DNA from: Tenrec ecaudatus
Taxonomy: Eukaryota; Chordata; Mammalia; Afrosoricida; Tenrecidae
Length of the DNA stretch: 64,000 nucleotides
Direction of reading: 5' to 3'
Assembly (NCBI RefSeq): GCF_050624435.1
Contig: NC_134538.1
Span: 129,872,937-129,936,936 of the forward strand
The notes beneath the pieces are model-generated. The model made no database searches, was not told the DNA's origin, and saw nothing but the letters and a program-made list of their open reading frames with translations. A program made the position numbers and the translations under genes. Shown here in pieces: positions 10,005 to 21,458 of this stretch (position 1 is the first letter of the stretch; the number at the start of each line of letters is the position of its first letter).

Positions 10005-13000
10005 AACTAGCTCCTCATTCCTTACTACTTCAGATTAGCATTAGATGATCTCTGGAATCAGTTTCTCTACTCAAAAAACAACATCTGTGACCATCTAACT
10101 TTAATGTTGTTATGATTTTACAGCTTAGGCCTGTATATTAGAAAAGAAATTTGGCAACAAAAATTGATGTGAATCTTGGCACTGGACACTGAGTAAGAAC
10201 AACTTCTTTCTAAGACAAAGTTGTCTGTTCACCCAAGCCTCCCTTCCTCTGGGATCATTTCTTTCACTAACATTCAGAGTTTCTAATGTCCTACATTCTG
10301 ACTAGATGCGCGTGAGACTTGACCACCTTCTAAAGAGAAACTTTCAAAGCAAGAAGTTCACAAACTATATAAACTTATACAAGGGAATGGACTACCAACT
10401 CTTCCAGGAATTTAGTCTTGTCTTCATTAACTATGTGTTCCAGGGACTTCTCATTACAGGTCTCACACCCTCATCAAGGATTTGCTTGAATGAAGCATAT
10501 TTTTGTTGGATAGGTCTGTTCCCGCGAGGCACTGGCTCTGTGGGGGCATCTCACTGTGTACAGTTCTATTTTGGTGATCTAGAGCAGACATGAATCACTA
10601 AATTGGGTAGCAGCGCCCCTCCTCTTTTTGCTTCTGTAGGAATGATATCCGTTAAATGAAAAAAAAAAGAACAAATGTATCATTACACTAAAATTTACCC
10701 ATCAGCTACTGTGAGTGATGACAGTAACCTTAATCTGTACAACCTTTAAAGTTCTCCCTTTAAGTCCAATAGAGCCATGGATAGTCCTTTTTTAAAGAAG
10801 GGGTGCACGAATGAAGTCCTATGCTCTTTGAGAATGTGATTCAAAATACAAAGGTTTTAGTCAAATACTTCTTTTACTGTGGGAAATGCATGCTTGCTAA
10901 GATGGGCTTCAGCACTTGTTAAAAGAAAATCTGCAGATTGTACAAAAGGGCAAAAGGGTGACATCTGGCATAACAGACTTTCTAGGATGGTTTTGGCATC
11001 AAGCCTGCATAAAACAGCAGAAGCAGAAATAAAGAAGGAAACATGGGACATTGCAACATTGACTTTTAATCTTTAGCAAACCTGTTTAAAACCAGTGCAA
11101 CTGTTTTGTTGTTTTTATGACCTGAAATGAGCCATCACCTCTAATATTAGCTCTGAAAGACAGGAAAATATGACCACATGATAGTTTCCCAAGTGGAGGC
11201 TGTTGAATCTTTTTATAAATTTCCAACCTCTTCCCATTTGACTTCACCTTGTCACTTGAGTGATTACTGCAGGATCTCTTCCACTTGACTTGTTTGGATA
11301 CTTGCTAAATACAATGCATCAAGTGCTGCTTGAGGTAATAAAGAATATATTTCATCTCCAAAACAACAGTGGCATAGAAATTATGATCCCTGTAGCCTGA
11401 GAAGAAAATAATATACTCCTTGATACAAAACAAGGCACAAATTAGGATAAAGCTTTCTAAATCATGTAATTACTCAAGGTGCTGAAAGATAAAAATCACT
11501 GTAGAGAATTACCTTTGCAGGAAGCAGGTTTAAGGCTAACAATTTCATTAGCTCCTTTTTTTCTTAACCAATATGATTTTCCCTGCATCAATATCAGCTT
11601 GAAGCCGAGAGAGAGAGAAGCAGGAAACAGCTATTGATTCAAATGAACAATAGCCCTTGTGGGGTGGCTTCAAAGCAGACATTCTGCTGGATTCTGAGTA
11701 ATTGGTGTCTTTGGTTAGTTCTGATCTGGGCAGGACTGATCAGAGTGTTCCTATTGTTGAGACACGCATGCCCATCTGTGAGGTGTCCAATCCATGGTAA
11801 CAATTTGGTTAACATATCAGCCTTTACATTTGGTCCTGGAGCCCATTCAGTTACGCTGGAGCTTAAACGAATGATGTAAAACTGGTATGCCTTCACCAAA
11901 GTTTCTCACGTGGGAATGAAAGTAAAAATATTATCCACGGTATGAACTTGATCTTCACATGACTAGATGTCAGTGGGATTTTGGCATGCAAATTGAAGAC
12001 ACAATGTGGCCTTTGAGAGGTGTTTACAAATAAATGCTGTTGTCTTACGTGATTAATGAAGCCATGGTTCTTGAGATGAAGCTGTAGATGTTGATTAAAA
12101 GAGTGAAACGCATTGAAAAAATAACAGAATGCTGCTTCTTTTATGCCCGAGCTATTCAAAGCCCTTTAGAGGGTTGAGTGCTTTGTCAGAGCCATTTAAT
12201 TACATTCATTGACATCCCTAATTTTTCATGAATTCTCATGGGATGAAAAATATAAGTCCCCCTGCTTAAAAATAACCACAAATAAAAGGAGATGGAGAGA
12301 AAGTGATACATAAAAAGATGTAATGTGATTCTTGTAGCCTCATTTGTGGGGGATCTGTCTTGAGTAATAATGAGGACAGTAATTATTTGGAGTCCCATTT
12401 GACCTGAAGATGAAGAACCATGGATTTAACTAATGTTCTTCCTGGCTATCTCTCTTTTTATGAGTGGTCTAGCGACCCAGGATCCTCTCCCTGATTTGTG
12501 TTACTCAATTCAGTAAATCTTAATAGAATATAATCAGCTGAGTGTGGTGAGATATGAATATTCGAGAATTAGAGGTGATGTTAAAAGAATAGCCAAGGAC
12601 ATAGGCTCTGATATCAATGTGTATTTCTCATCCTGATTCTTCCACTTACTTTTTTGGTGAATTCTTATGCCCAAGTTCTCTTCTGTGCAGCCCAAGGATA
12701 ATATGAATGGAAAGAGTAGATTGGTACTCAAAAAACATTCTATCTGCTTTCCCCATCTGCAGAGGATAGAGGCTAAAACCTGGATAGATGAGCAAATGTT
12801 TCTACCCATGAAAAATTCACATCTACAGGAATTATCCTTCCCCCATAAACTACTGGAAAGGTAGATGAACTTTATGAAACAATGATTTTCAAAAACTTGA
12901 CATCAGACATTGTAAGACTGCGGTATTCATGTTAAGGAAATGGATGACGTTAGCCTACCATGTCCTCAGGTTACTGAGGGAGAACCATTTTCAGGCCACA

Positions 13001-13925
13001 GAGCACAGGGAAGGGAAGCCAAAGAAAGCCTGGTAGTCTTGCTGAAGAGGAGACGAAGATCAGGGTGGCCAAGAGGTCCTGGTTGATAAAATTTACAAGA
13101 TGAAGATCAGGGTGGCCAAGAGGTCCTGGTTGATAAAATTTGCTAGAAAGGAGGAGATTGTTTAAGGATATCCGGAGATTTTCAGAGGACACCCTTTGAT
13201 TTGTAGAGGGGTTTCCTGGAGTTTTGGATTTGTATATCCATGAAGTAAAATTTTATGTGCTTAGAAGGAAAACAACAAATAGCAACAAGACAAATGTGAC
13301 CTCCCTGTGCTGCCTCCCCACCCCCGACCCCCGAAAAACAGAAACAATAAAAGAAAGCCCATGAAAGAAAAAAAAGAAAGCCCATGAAATGCAATTCCAA
13401 AGTACACAAGTCTACACATTTAGCTGACCCTTTCACAACCTGGACTTAAACTGTGTGGGGTGGGGCGATGTGTACAGAGAGAAGGGGACCCCTCTCTGGG
13501 GTTCAATGCCATGCGCTGCTCATCATGCCTGACTGAGCAGTTCTTCTGGCCAGCAGATAGCAAATCACGGTAAAATGTGGTTCCCACAGCTCATTTAGTC
13601 TAGTACTGTAAATGTTACATCTCATCAGGGGACCCATAGGATGATGCTGGAGGGGCTTCCATGAAGCAAAGACAAGCCTGGCATTACAAGAAATAGTTGT
13701 TTCCTGATAGATATTGAAGATGGAGGTCTGCAGTTGCCTGTTGCCTGTTATTTTAAGATATTCATGTCCAGGGTATGGATCATTGTTTAAAAAAAAAGTG
13801 AAGCTACTGCTGCAACTCAAACAGCAGGTATGAAAAAATTGCACCTTTTTGGGGTAAAATAGCTATCTACTGCCTATTTAAAATGAAGTTTTTATGTGGG
13901 TATAGCATATAATAAGAAATTTAAG
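10005..13925. other. Long stretch with no recognised element
   Basis: Nearly 4 kb without a SINE, LINE or coding signature that I can name. Two small local duplications are present: a 40-bp block repeated with a 47-bp period (13055-13094 and 13102-13141), and a short repeat of aaagaaagcccatgaaa near 13350-13390. This is the longest quiet stretch in the first half of the window. Confidence 0.45.
13055..13141. repeat. 47-bp-period tandem duplication
   Basis: A 40-bp block containing cagggtggccaagaggtcct and ggttgataaaattt occurs at 13055-13094 and again at 13102-13141, with no visible mismatch and a 7-bp spacer. The identity of the copies suggests a recent event. Confidence 0.9.
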
Positions 13926-14105
13926 CCAAACAAACCCACTGCCATTGAGTTGATTCCAACTCACAGTGACTCTGAACAGTGTTGTTGAGGCTTTACATCG
14001 CTACCAGAATGGACAGTCTCATCTTTCACCCTCAGAAGGGCAGATGAGTTTGAACCAGAGACCTAGCAGTTAGCAGCCCAATATTTACCTGACAGTGTCA
14101 CAGCC
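13926..14105 (-). mobile_element. AfroSINE-like copy, antisense, nearly complete
   Basis: Starts with aaacccactgccattgagt and tgattccaactcacagtgac, then ggctttacatcgctaccaga, gacagtctcatctttcaccc and ctagcagttagcagcccaat, and ends near gacagtgtcacagcc. All blocks of the family are present in antisense order, making this one of the more complete copies in the window. Confidence 0.8.
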
Positions 14106-14271
14106 GTATATAAAATGTGTGTTCATCAGCTATGTTGTCGCTAAGGCTTCTGGTCAACCGTGGACAATCAGTCCTTAAGTCTGGGAAGAGTTAAAAGTTG
14201 TATGTGGATTTTCTATTGTGGTGGATATTGGTGGCCCTACGCCCCACTTTTGTTGTTCAAAGTTCACACCA

Positions 14272-14327
14272 TAGTTTATGATCTTACCAATTAGTTTATG
14301 ATCTTACCATAGTTTATGATCTTACCA
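14272..14327. repeat. Three perfect 18-bp units
   Basis: The unit tagtttatgatcttacca occurs at 14272-14289, 14292-14309 and 14310-14327, the first two separated by 2 bp. Confidence 0.95.
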
Positions 14328-16088
14328 ATACATAAGGCTTTGGACAGTGTTTAGAAAGGTCACAATTTAGTAGTGAAAATATGTTTGTCCAAAGAAAAAA
14401 TCTCTACTGAATATTCCAGGAAAAAAGTAGAATAAAGAAAATGACAAAAGGATTAAACGGAAGTGAAAGTTATCTATACTCCACAATAAAGCTGGACATT
14501 CTTTTAAAAATTTTAGCATTCAACATCTTTAAATTCAAAATGCCTGGCAGTCAATATAAAAATATCCAGCAGACAACAAGTAGGAAAATATTATCTAAAA
14601 CTAAGAGAAAAAGAACCTATAGAGATAGACTGAGCAGTAATAAAGATGGTAGCATTGATTGCAAAGGACCCTAATACCATGGTTGGAATCTTATAAATAG
14701 ACTTAAGGACATAAAAGATTCACACTGTAAAGAGAGAAATGGAAATGAGAATGGAAAGGAAGCACAGAAAGAAAACGTGGGTGAAGTAAAGAAAACATTG
14801 ATCACTCAAGCTTCATGAAAACTTTTATTCCTTGGAAAAAATAGAAAGACAGGACAGACCAGAATAAAATATCTGTCAGTGATTTGTATTAACAAAGACC
14901 TCTTCAAAGACAAAATGTGTAACCAACTTTTATAAACCAATGAAATGCCAAATGTTGTTTTAAAAAATTAACATACTTGAATAATGCACTTAAAATATGT
15001 GAATTGGATGAAAAAGTATGTGAAAAAATGTTTGTCATTTTTATTAGTCATTAAGAAATTATTAGTCATTAGGAAAATCCAAATTAAACTACAATATGAC
15101 AACACTACATGCCAACTAGAATTGATAGGAAAAAAAGCATAGTATCATATGTTGGTTATAACTTATCAGTAACTCTCCTACATAACTAAAGCAAATACAA
15201 AACGATTGGATGACATTGAAAAATTGTTTGACAGTATCTTGTAAACTTAAACGTACAATCCTTTATGAACCAATAAAGCCATTCCTAGGAATTTACTCGT
15301 AAGAAATGAAAATCTATTTAGCTTTCAGCCAGAAACAAAACTAATATCCAATTAGATGGGTGTTTAAAAATGTGGTACATCCATGTACTGAACGATCTTC
15401 TACTCAGCAAGGAAAATAAATAAGCTCATGGTACATGCAATGCATGTAAATGCAGGAGCTGGATGCCGATCGAAACATTCAGACAGGAAAAACTGCACCT
15501 GTGATCTTATGAATCTCATCACATTGAACTTTAGAAAAGGGAAGACCAAGGTGATCAAAAGTAGATTGAGGATGGTTGCCTGGTACCTGTGGCAGAGGGT
15601 AGTAATTGGGAGGGGAGGAAAGGCAACATTGGGGAAAGTTGGGGACATTCTCCATTGTATGGATGTGGTTCCATGGTAGGATAATTTCTCAAAAGGTATC
15701 CCATGCTACCATTTCAGTGGATGAATTGTACTTAAGTTTAAATACACATGAATGAAGCCAATGAAAAACTTCATCTCTGGCCTCACTCTGGGTGTGATTT
15801 AAGTCCTTTCTGGAGATCTGCAAGGCAGAAGTGTGGGAGATGCCAAGTTTCTTCAGCTCTTGCTTTTCATTCGGGCAAAGCGGTAGTGGAGGCATGTGGT
15901 TTCTTTGGTGACAGCATTCAACAGAGCCCAATCATTTGCATTTTAAGTGCCAAGAGGCCTGCATGGGCCATCCACTCTGAAAGGGCAGATTGTAGTTGGC
16001 ATGGAAAGGTTGCTAAGCTGGCTGCTGCGGCAGCTTCTGATTTATGACAGTTCTCTGGTTGTGGCAACCACCTGGCTGTTGTGGCTTC
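14328..16088. other. No recognised feature
   Basis: AT-rich sequence with no element that I can assign. Short open frames in both directions around 15400-15930 overlap one another and have no resemblance to known proteins. Confidence 0.45.
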
Positions 16089-16216
16089 CCAGCGACCATT
16101 GGCTTTGTCCTCAGTGTACTTTCTGATCTCAGAAGAGGCAGTACTTTCTCTGTAGCATCCTTTTTAGAGCTGCTACTTGAAAACTCAATCTAGAATCTAT
16201 TTCTTAGCCCTTTCAA
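16089..16216 (+). repeat. Unnamed interspersed repeat, copy 1 of 2
   Basis: This 128-bp stretch matches 29519-29646 at about 80% by eye, colinearly and in the same orientation. The strongest shared strings are agaagaggcag and tttcttagccctttcaat, at the right edge of both copies. The sequence on either side differs. I cannot assign it to a known family. Confidence 0.7.
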
Positions 16217-16384
16217 TCATTAGTTGTAATATATAATATTCTACCATAAGCAACTCTGTTTAAATTAAAGAGGAGGGAACTTGTTCTTTATCTGAATGCT
16301 GACTAAAATATTTCCTTGTAAACATACTATAAGAACTAAATGGGACTACATAAATACTTTAACAATGCCTAGGATTTAGTCAGA

Positions 16385-16570
16385 GGATCCCTGGTGGTGT
16401 AATGTGTTGGGCCGCTAACCACCAGGTGAGCATTTAAACCAGGAGCCACTCCTCTGGAAAGAGACAAGTCTTTCTGTTGCCATCAAGGTTGATTGCCTCA
16501 GAAATCCACAGGGACAATTCTATACATTTCCTATGAGCTTGAATCGATCGGGAGTATGGTTGGTTTTAAT
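16385..16570 (+). mobile_element. AfroSINE-like copy, nearly complete
   Basis: Begins gatccctggtggtgtaatg, then gttgggccgctaaccaccag, box-B region atttaaacc, ggaaagagacaagtctttct, cctcagaaatccacagggac and gagcttgaatcgatcgggag. Complete block order, moderately diverged. Confidence 0.85.
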
Positions 16571-17240
16571 AGAGTCATGGAATGAACTATAGTAAGCATT
16601 TAAGTTGCCATGAAAGTCTTGCTAGTAAAGAACTTAGTAAATGCTTATTATTGCTGTGATTTTTATCTGAATATATATATTCAGCCTACATGGGAGTATG
16701 ATATACAGTTAACTTGATTTGCTTCTGTTCATCTGTTCATGGGAGCATAATGATGTAATGACTTGTGAGATACGCCTGGCTTTTCAGTCTGTGTTCATTT
16801 GAATTACATGATGTGGGCATTCTTACCTTACTAAACCCATCATGCATTACTTTCCAGCATGCGGTCGAGTTTCAGACAAACTGGCTGCCTGTACTCTGTC
16901 TAAAACATGCTCCATTTTTGTCTGCATCAGAAGAGGAATGCAGAACCAATACTGAGAATTCTAGTGACCACCTATGGAAAATCCATGGGAGTCCAAGATG
17001 CGGTTGATATATTCCAATGATGCTCAAAAGATCTAGAGAGATGATGATGACTACTTGATTTCAAAAATGAGAGAAATATTCTGGAAGGTGGGTAAATGCT
17101 ACTCAGATATTCAAGGGGGAAAAGGAAAATTAAAAAAAAGGAGAAGGGTTTTAGATTTTGAAAACTGTAGAGTGACAATCCTGTTGTAAATAATTAGGGA
17201 AACAAATTAATGTTTTCAATTAGTTTTGAGTAGTTGGAAA
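16571..17240. other. No recognised feature
   Basis: Nothing assignable; contains a short (AT)n tract near 16670-16682. Confidence 0.4.
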
Positions 17241-17560
17241 GAAAGAGTATTAACAAGAGGCAGCATTGGTTTGTGGAGAACAAAATGTGCTGTTTCCTTT
17301 AAAGAAGGTTTAGATGACTGACAGACAGAAGGGGTGCTACAGATGGATGTAGTGTATCTGCATTTCAGCAAAAACGTATTTAGGAACAAGATTGGGCGAT
17401 GTAAGTTGGCTCATAACACAATGCAATGACCTATTTGACTTGTTACATCTAATGTGGGACCAATTAGTGAGTGCCCACTGGCAGGATCAATCCCAGATGA
17501 AGCTCTGAGACCAGGTCAGGACTTAGGTCAGGGACTCAGTGGTTTAGTATGTGAGTCAGC
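17240..17560 (+). mobile_element. Possible CR1/L3-type LINE relic
   Basis: The run gatgtagtgtatctgcattt followed by cagcaaa at about 17346-17372 resembles the reverse-transcriptase block of old mammalian CR1/L3 LINEs (VVYLDFSKAF-like). The preceding ggtttgtggagaacaaaatg and the later ggctcataacacaatgcaat sit at plausible distances. It is too decayed for more. Confidence 0.35.
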
Positions 17561-17954
17561 ATCACATATCTCCCAAACATGTTGCCTGAAATTGTGATTT
17601 GTAGTCTCAACATCATTCTTGACATCCCTCTCACTTTTACATTTAATTACCTATTAAATATTGATTAAATATGTTTACTGAAATTGGTCCCACTGCCATT
17701 TGGCTTAGTGTCTGTCTTCTCTTCTTGCAAGTCTTGCAGCTGCTTTTAACTAGTCTTTCTGCCAGAACTAGTTCCAGTAGTCCTCCATCTAATACTCCAC
17801 ATCATTGCCAGCTGTCTACCTAAAAGTCATATCTGACCACATCACCCTTGTGATTAGATAACTAAAAAAATAATAACAAGGTTAAAACTCCTTTATAATC
17901 TGAACCAGAAATGTATTTCCAGGCTCATTTGCTGCGACTGTCCACTTGAACTTC

Positions 17955-18544
17955 ATGCTGCTGTTGTTAGATGCCTTTGAGTCATTTCTGACTCTTCAGG
18001 GCCCTGTGCACAACAGAAGGAGACACTGCCTGGTCTGGCGCCATCGCCAAAATTGTGCTGCGGTTTGAGCCCCTTGGTGCAGCCACTGTGTCCATTCATC
18101 TGCTCGATGGCCTTCTCTTTGTCTCCACCCTTCGACTTTACAAAGCATGATGTCCTTCTCCAGGACCTGGTTTCTCCTAACAAGATGTCAAGGTACATAA
18201 GATGAGGTCAACATTCTTCCACCCAGGAGTATCCTGGCTATACTTCTTCCAAGACAGATTTGTTGGTCTTTTAGCCATCCATGATACTTTCAATCTTCTT
18301 CTCCGGCACCATCATTCAAAGGCATCCATTCTTCTTTGGTTTTCCTTCTTCCATGCCCAACTTTCATATGCATATGAGGTCATTGATTATACCATTATTT
18401 GGATGAGGCACATCTTAGTACTCAAAATAACCTCCTTGTGTTTTCAATACTTAAAGATGTCTTGCGTAGCAGGTTTACCCAATACAAATCTACCCAATTT
18501 GCCCAATGCATCATTTAGTTTCTTAACTTCTACTTCCTTGAGCA
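17955..18544 (-). mobile_element. RTE-class LINE, antisense, part 1
   Basis: Antisense RTE 3' region beginning ttgttagatgcctttgagtc, then gccctgtgcacaacagaagg, gatgtccttctccaggacct, agtatcctggctatacttct and ttcatatgcatatgaggtca. It is interrupted at 18545 by a SINE and continues at 18744. Confidence 0.9.
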
Positions 18545-18743
18545 AGGAGACCTGGTGGCAGAGTGGTTATGAGTTGGGCTGTGATTGTCTGCCAGGTCGG
18601 CTGTTTGAAATCACCACCAGCTCGGCAGGAGAAAGAGGAGGCTTTCTACTCCTGTAAAGAGTTACAGTCTCAGAACCCACAAGAGCAGTTCTACCCATCT
18701 GATATAGGGGGACCAGGAGTCAGACTGAGTGAATTTTTTTGAG
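18545..18743 (+). mobile_element. AfroSINE-like copy inserted in the RTE element
   Basis: Starts aggagacctggtggcagag after the RTE sequence and carries gagttgggctgtgattgtct, gaaatcaccaccagctcggc, ggagaaagaggaggctttct and gagttacagtctcagaaccc. It is flanked by acttccttgagca (18532-18544) and acttccatgagca (18744-18756), a 13-bp target duplication with one mismatch. It is younger than the RTE copy it interrupts. Confidence 0.85.
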
Positions 18744-19300
18744 ACTTCCATGAGCATTGATTGTGGGTCCAAACAAGGCAAAATCTTGGAAAATTTCACT
18801 CATTTTCACAGCTTGTCATGACATTCCCTATTGGTTCCTTAGTGAGGATTTTGGTCTTCTTGATATTGAATTGTGATCTATCCTGAAGACCACAATCCTT
18901 GACCTTCATCAGGAAAGGCTTCAAGTTCTAGCCTTCAGAAAGCAAGGCTGTGCTATTCTCGTATCAAAGTTTGTTAATGAGTCTACCTCCGATCCTGATG
19001 ACGCCTCCTTCTTCATATAATCCAGCCTTTCTCATTATTTGCTCCAAGTACAGATTGAAATATGGTGATAGTATTTGTTTCCTGATTTTAAACCATGCAG
19101 GATTCCCTTGTTCTGTTCTCACAACTGCCTCTTGATCATGTACAAGTTCTGCATAATAGTTAAGGTCACATTTTGCCTTTTGTGAACTTGTTTTAATTTT
19201 CGTTACCTTCAATCTGAACTCACATATGAGCAATTGGTGGTATGTTCCACAGTGCCTAATATTAACATTCAAAAATATAAATTCTCTCATGATTCTCATT
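18744..19300 (-). pseudogene. RTE-class LINE, antisense, part 2 with reverse-transcriptase remnant
   Basis: Continuation of the RTE copy. On the minus strand an open frame at 18964-19299 contains HDQEAVVRTEQGN, then FNLYLEQIMRKAGL and IGGRLINKL, which match the order expected in the RTE/BovB reverse transcriptase (the YAGQEATVR... FNLYAEYIMR... region). The VRQGC stretch that normally lies between is altered (KIRKQILSPY). The frame lacks most of the ORF, so it is a dead copy. The N-terminal endonuclease is absent. Confidence 0.85.
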
Positions 19301-19403
19301 TTATGAAATGATATTTCCTCTGTCTATACTGTTGTGCATTTTTGTTATCTGATGAGCCTTTTTTTTAAATACCTCTGTAATTTAAAAAAATTTTGTTCCA
19401 TGA

Positions 19404-19510
19404 TACTGCTAATCAGGTGGCATAATGGTTAAGTGTTCAGGTCACACCCACTCTGCCCCTCTGGAAGGTGGAAAACCTGGTGATCTGCTTCTGTAAGTTT
19501 AAAGTTGATG
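19404..19510 (+). mobile_element. Possible AfroSINE-like fragment
   Basis: The string aatcaggtggcataatggtt followed by aagtgttcagg resembles the tRNA-like SINE head and tctgcttctgtaagtttaaa a middle block. Divergence is high. Confidence 0.4.
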
Positions 19511-20515
19511 AAACTGTACAAAAACGTTTCAACATTTTGGCATTATGTCAGAACAGTCTCTATGGTACCCGACAATAACAATAATCATTGCCGTCAACTA
19601 GTGGAACTCCAGAGACACAATTTACCTCATAGTCTCTGTGAAAGATAGAGTACACATCCTGAGAATGATAACCCCCAAAGTTCTAAAAGTTGGTGACCAT
19701 GAAGATAAGCATATATGAAAGCACATGGGAGGAGGTGGAGGAAATCAAATTGTACGCAGATACGCAGAGCAGCACAGTGACCATTACATCAGACCCTGGG
19801 CTACACGTGAGAGGGCTAGGAGAAGTCCATGGGAATGCTCCATCACCATGTTCATGTTTCCACAGGCTGTTTCAAGCCCCCTGGTACTTATGAAAATATA
19901 TAAGTGAGCAAAAGAATTACAGTTTGCTTTTCTTTCTTATGGAATATCATATTACACATTTTGTTCTGTAACTCATTTTTCACACTTTTCAATATGCTTT
20001 GAAAAACACTGCTGGTCAATGTATATAGATCTACCTCATTCCTTTTTAAGTTGAACTCATTTGTCAGCATTCAGCTCAAATATATTTGCCTCAATATGCT
20101 TTTGAAAAATTCCTCCGGGTAGTTCAATTGCAATTTTTGGATGTATTTTTAATGATGCACATTCCCATATATAGATACTTATCAGATTGGATTAAAATTA
20201 TTTACAAGTATTTTTTATTCTCTCTGAAATTAAATACTCCTACTTTAAGACAGATGTTTCCAGGAGTCTATTCAGGGTTTGAGCCTCTCCACTCAATTCT
20301 TATCCCACTTGCAATGAAGAACTTAGATGAAGGACGGCATGCACATCAGAGCTGGAGACAAGGTTTGAATGGCATGTGTGCGTGTTTTGATCTGGTACTT
20401 TGGTGTGGAATACTAAAGGAGCCCCAGCTTATCCAAGGACTGTGTAGAGTGAAGAGCTAGAATTTAATCCTTCTACCATTGACTGTATACCAGTAAAATA
20501 GGTTGAGAAGGTGGC
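19511..20515. other. No recognised feature
   Basis: No convincing coding or repeat identity. A 124-codon open frame at 20086-20460 has no family resemblance that I can see. Confidence 0.4.
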
Positions 20516-20517
20516 TT

Positions 20518-20610
20518 TATATGAAGAAGAATGTGGCATCAGGATTTAAGAAAAGCTTATTAACAACTTTCTATATGCAGAGGGAACAACCTTCCTTAAA
20601 ACAAGTGAGG
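20518..20610 (+). mobile_element. RTE-class LINE, sense, part 1
   Basis: The stretch ggcatcaggatttaagaaaa, gcttattaacaactttctat and atgcagagggaacaacctt matches the sense RTE reverse-transcriptase region just after IMRKAGL (the catalytic YADD region is altered here). It continues without loss after the L1 insertion at 20611-21064. Confidence 0.8.
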
Positions 20611-21064
20611 TGGGTTGGAAAGGGGGAACTGATTACAAGGATCCACATGTGACCTCTTCCCTGGGAGAGGGACAGCAGAGAAGGGGGGAAGGGAGACTCC
20701 GGATAGGGCAAGATATGACAAAACAACGATGTATAAATTACCAAGGGCATATGAGGGAGGGTGGAATGGGGAGGGAGGAGGGAAAAAAAAAGAGGACCTG
20801 ATGCAAGGGGCTTAAGTGGAGAGCAAATGCCTTGAGAATGATTGGGGCAGGGAATGTATGGATGTGCTTTATACAATTGATGTATGTATATGTATGGATT
20901 GTGGTAAGAGTTGTATGAGTCCCTAATAAAATGTAAAAGAAGAAAAGAGAAAAAAATGATTATGGCAAAGACTGTACAGATGTGCTTTATACAATTGATG
21001 TATGTATATATATGAACTGTGAAAAGAATTGTATGAGCCCCAATAAATTGTTAAAATTAAAAAT
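20611..21064 (+). mobile_element. L1 3'-end insertion with doubled 3' terminus
   Basis: The insertion lies between perfect 13-bp copies of aaaacaagtgagg (20598-20610 and 21065-21077), so it entered as one unit. It starts inside the L1 3' UTR at tgggttggaaagggggaact, runs to the terminus gtccctaataaaatg (about 20933), then an A/G-rich linker, then a second copy of the last about 110 bp (20957-21045, with tgtacagatgtgctttatac) ending gccccaataaattg and an A-rich tail. No coding sequence. Confidence 0.9.
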
Positions 21065-21265
21065 AAAACAAGTGAGGAGGAATCAAAGCACTTGTTGATG
21101 AAGATCAAGAATTGCAGACTTCACTATGAATTACAATTCAATGTAAAGAAGACTAAAATTCTCACCACTGGATCAATAGATTACATCATGGTAAATGGAA
21201 AAAATATAGATGTGGTCACACAGTCAATGCTCATGGAAGCAGAAGGCAAGAAACCAAAAGACTAG
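21065..21265 (+). mobile_element. RTE-class LINE, sense, part 2
   Basis: Continues the RTE copy: gaggaatcaaagcacttgt, gatgaagatcaagaattgca, ttacaattcaatgtaaagaa and tgtggtcacacagtcaatgc. This corresponds to the LMKVKEE...LKLNIQKTKI region of the RTE ORF. Stops and small deletions are present. Confidence 0.85.
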
Positions 21266-21458
21266 TTTTCTTAGATAAATCTGTTGCATAAGACATATGA
21301 GGTTTATAATATATATATGAATTCTCATGTGTGTATATATATACATATGCATATATACACATACATTATTAATCATTTGCACATGTTTTTGCCTTAGTTA
21401 GGGAAGGTTTTTTGTTAGAGATCCTAAAGAAAAATAATAGTCAAGTCTCTCTTCTCTT
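21266..21458. other. Short spacer with (TA/CATA)n tract
   Basis: Contains alternating tatatatacatatgcatata around 21310-21365; otherwise nothing recognised. Confidence 0.5.

Noticed and set aside
20086..20460. 124-codon open frame in non-repetitive sequence
   Set aside because: Composition is unremarkable, there is no family resemblance, and no flanking splice sites or conserved features support an exon.
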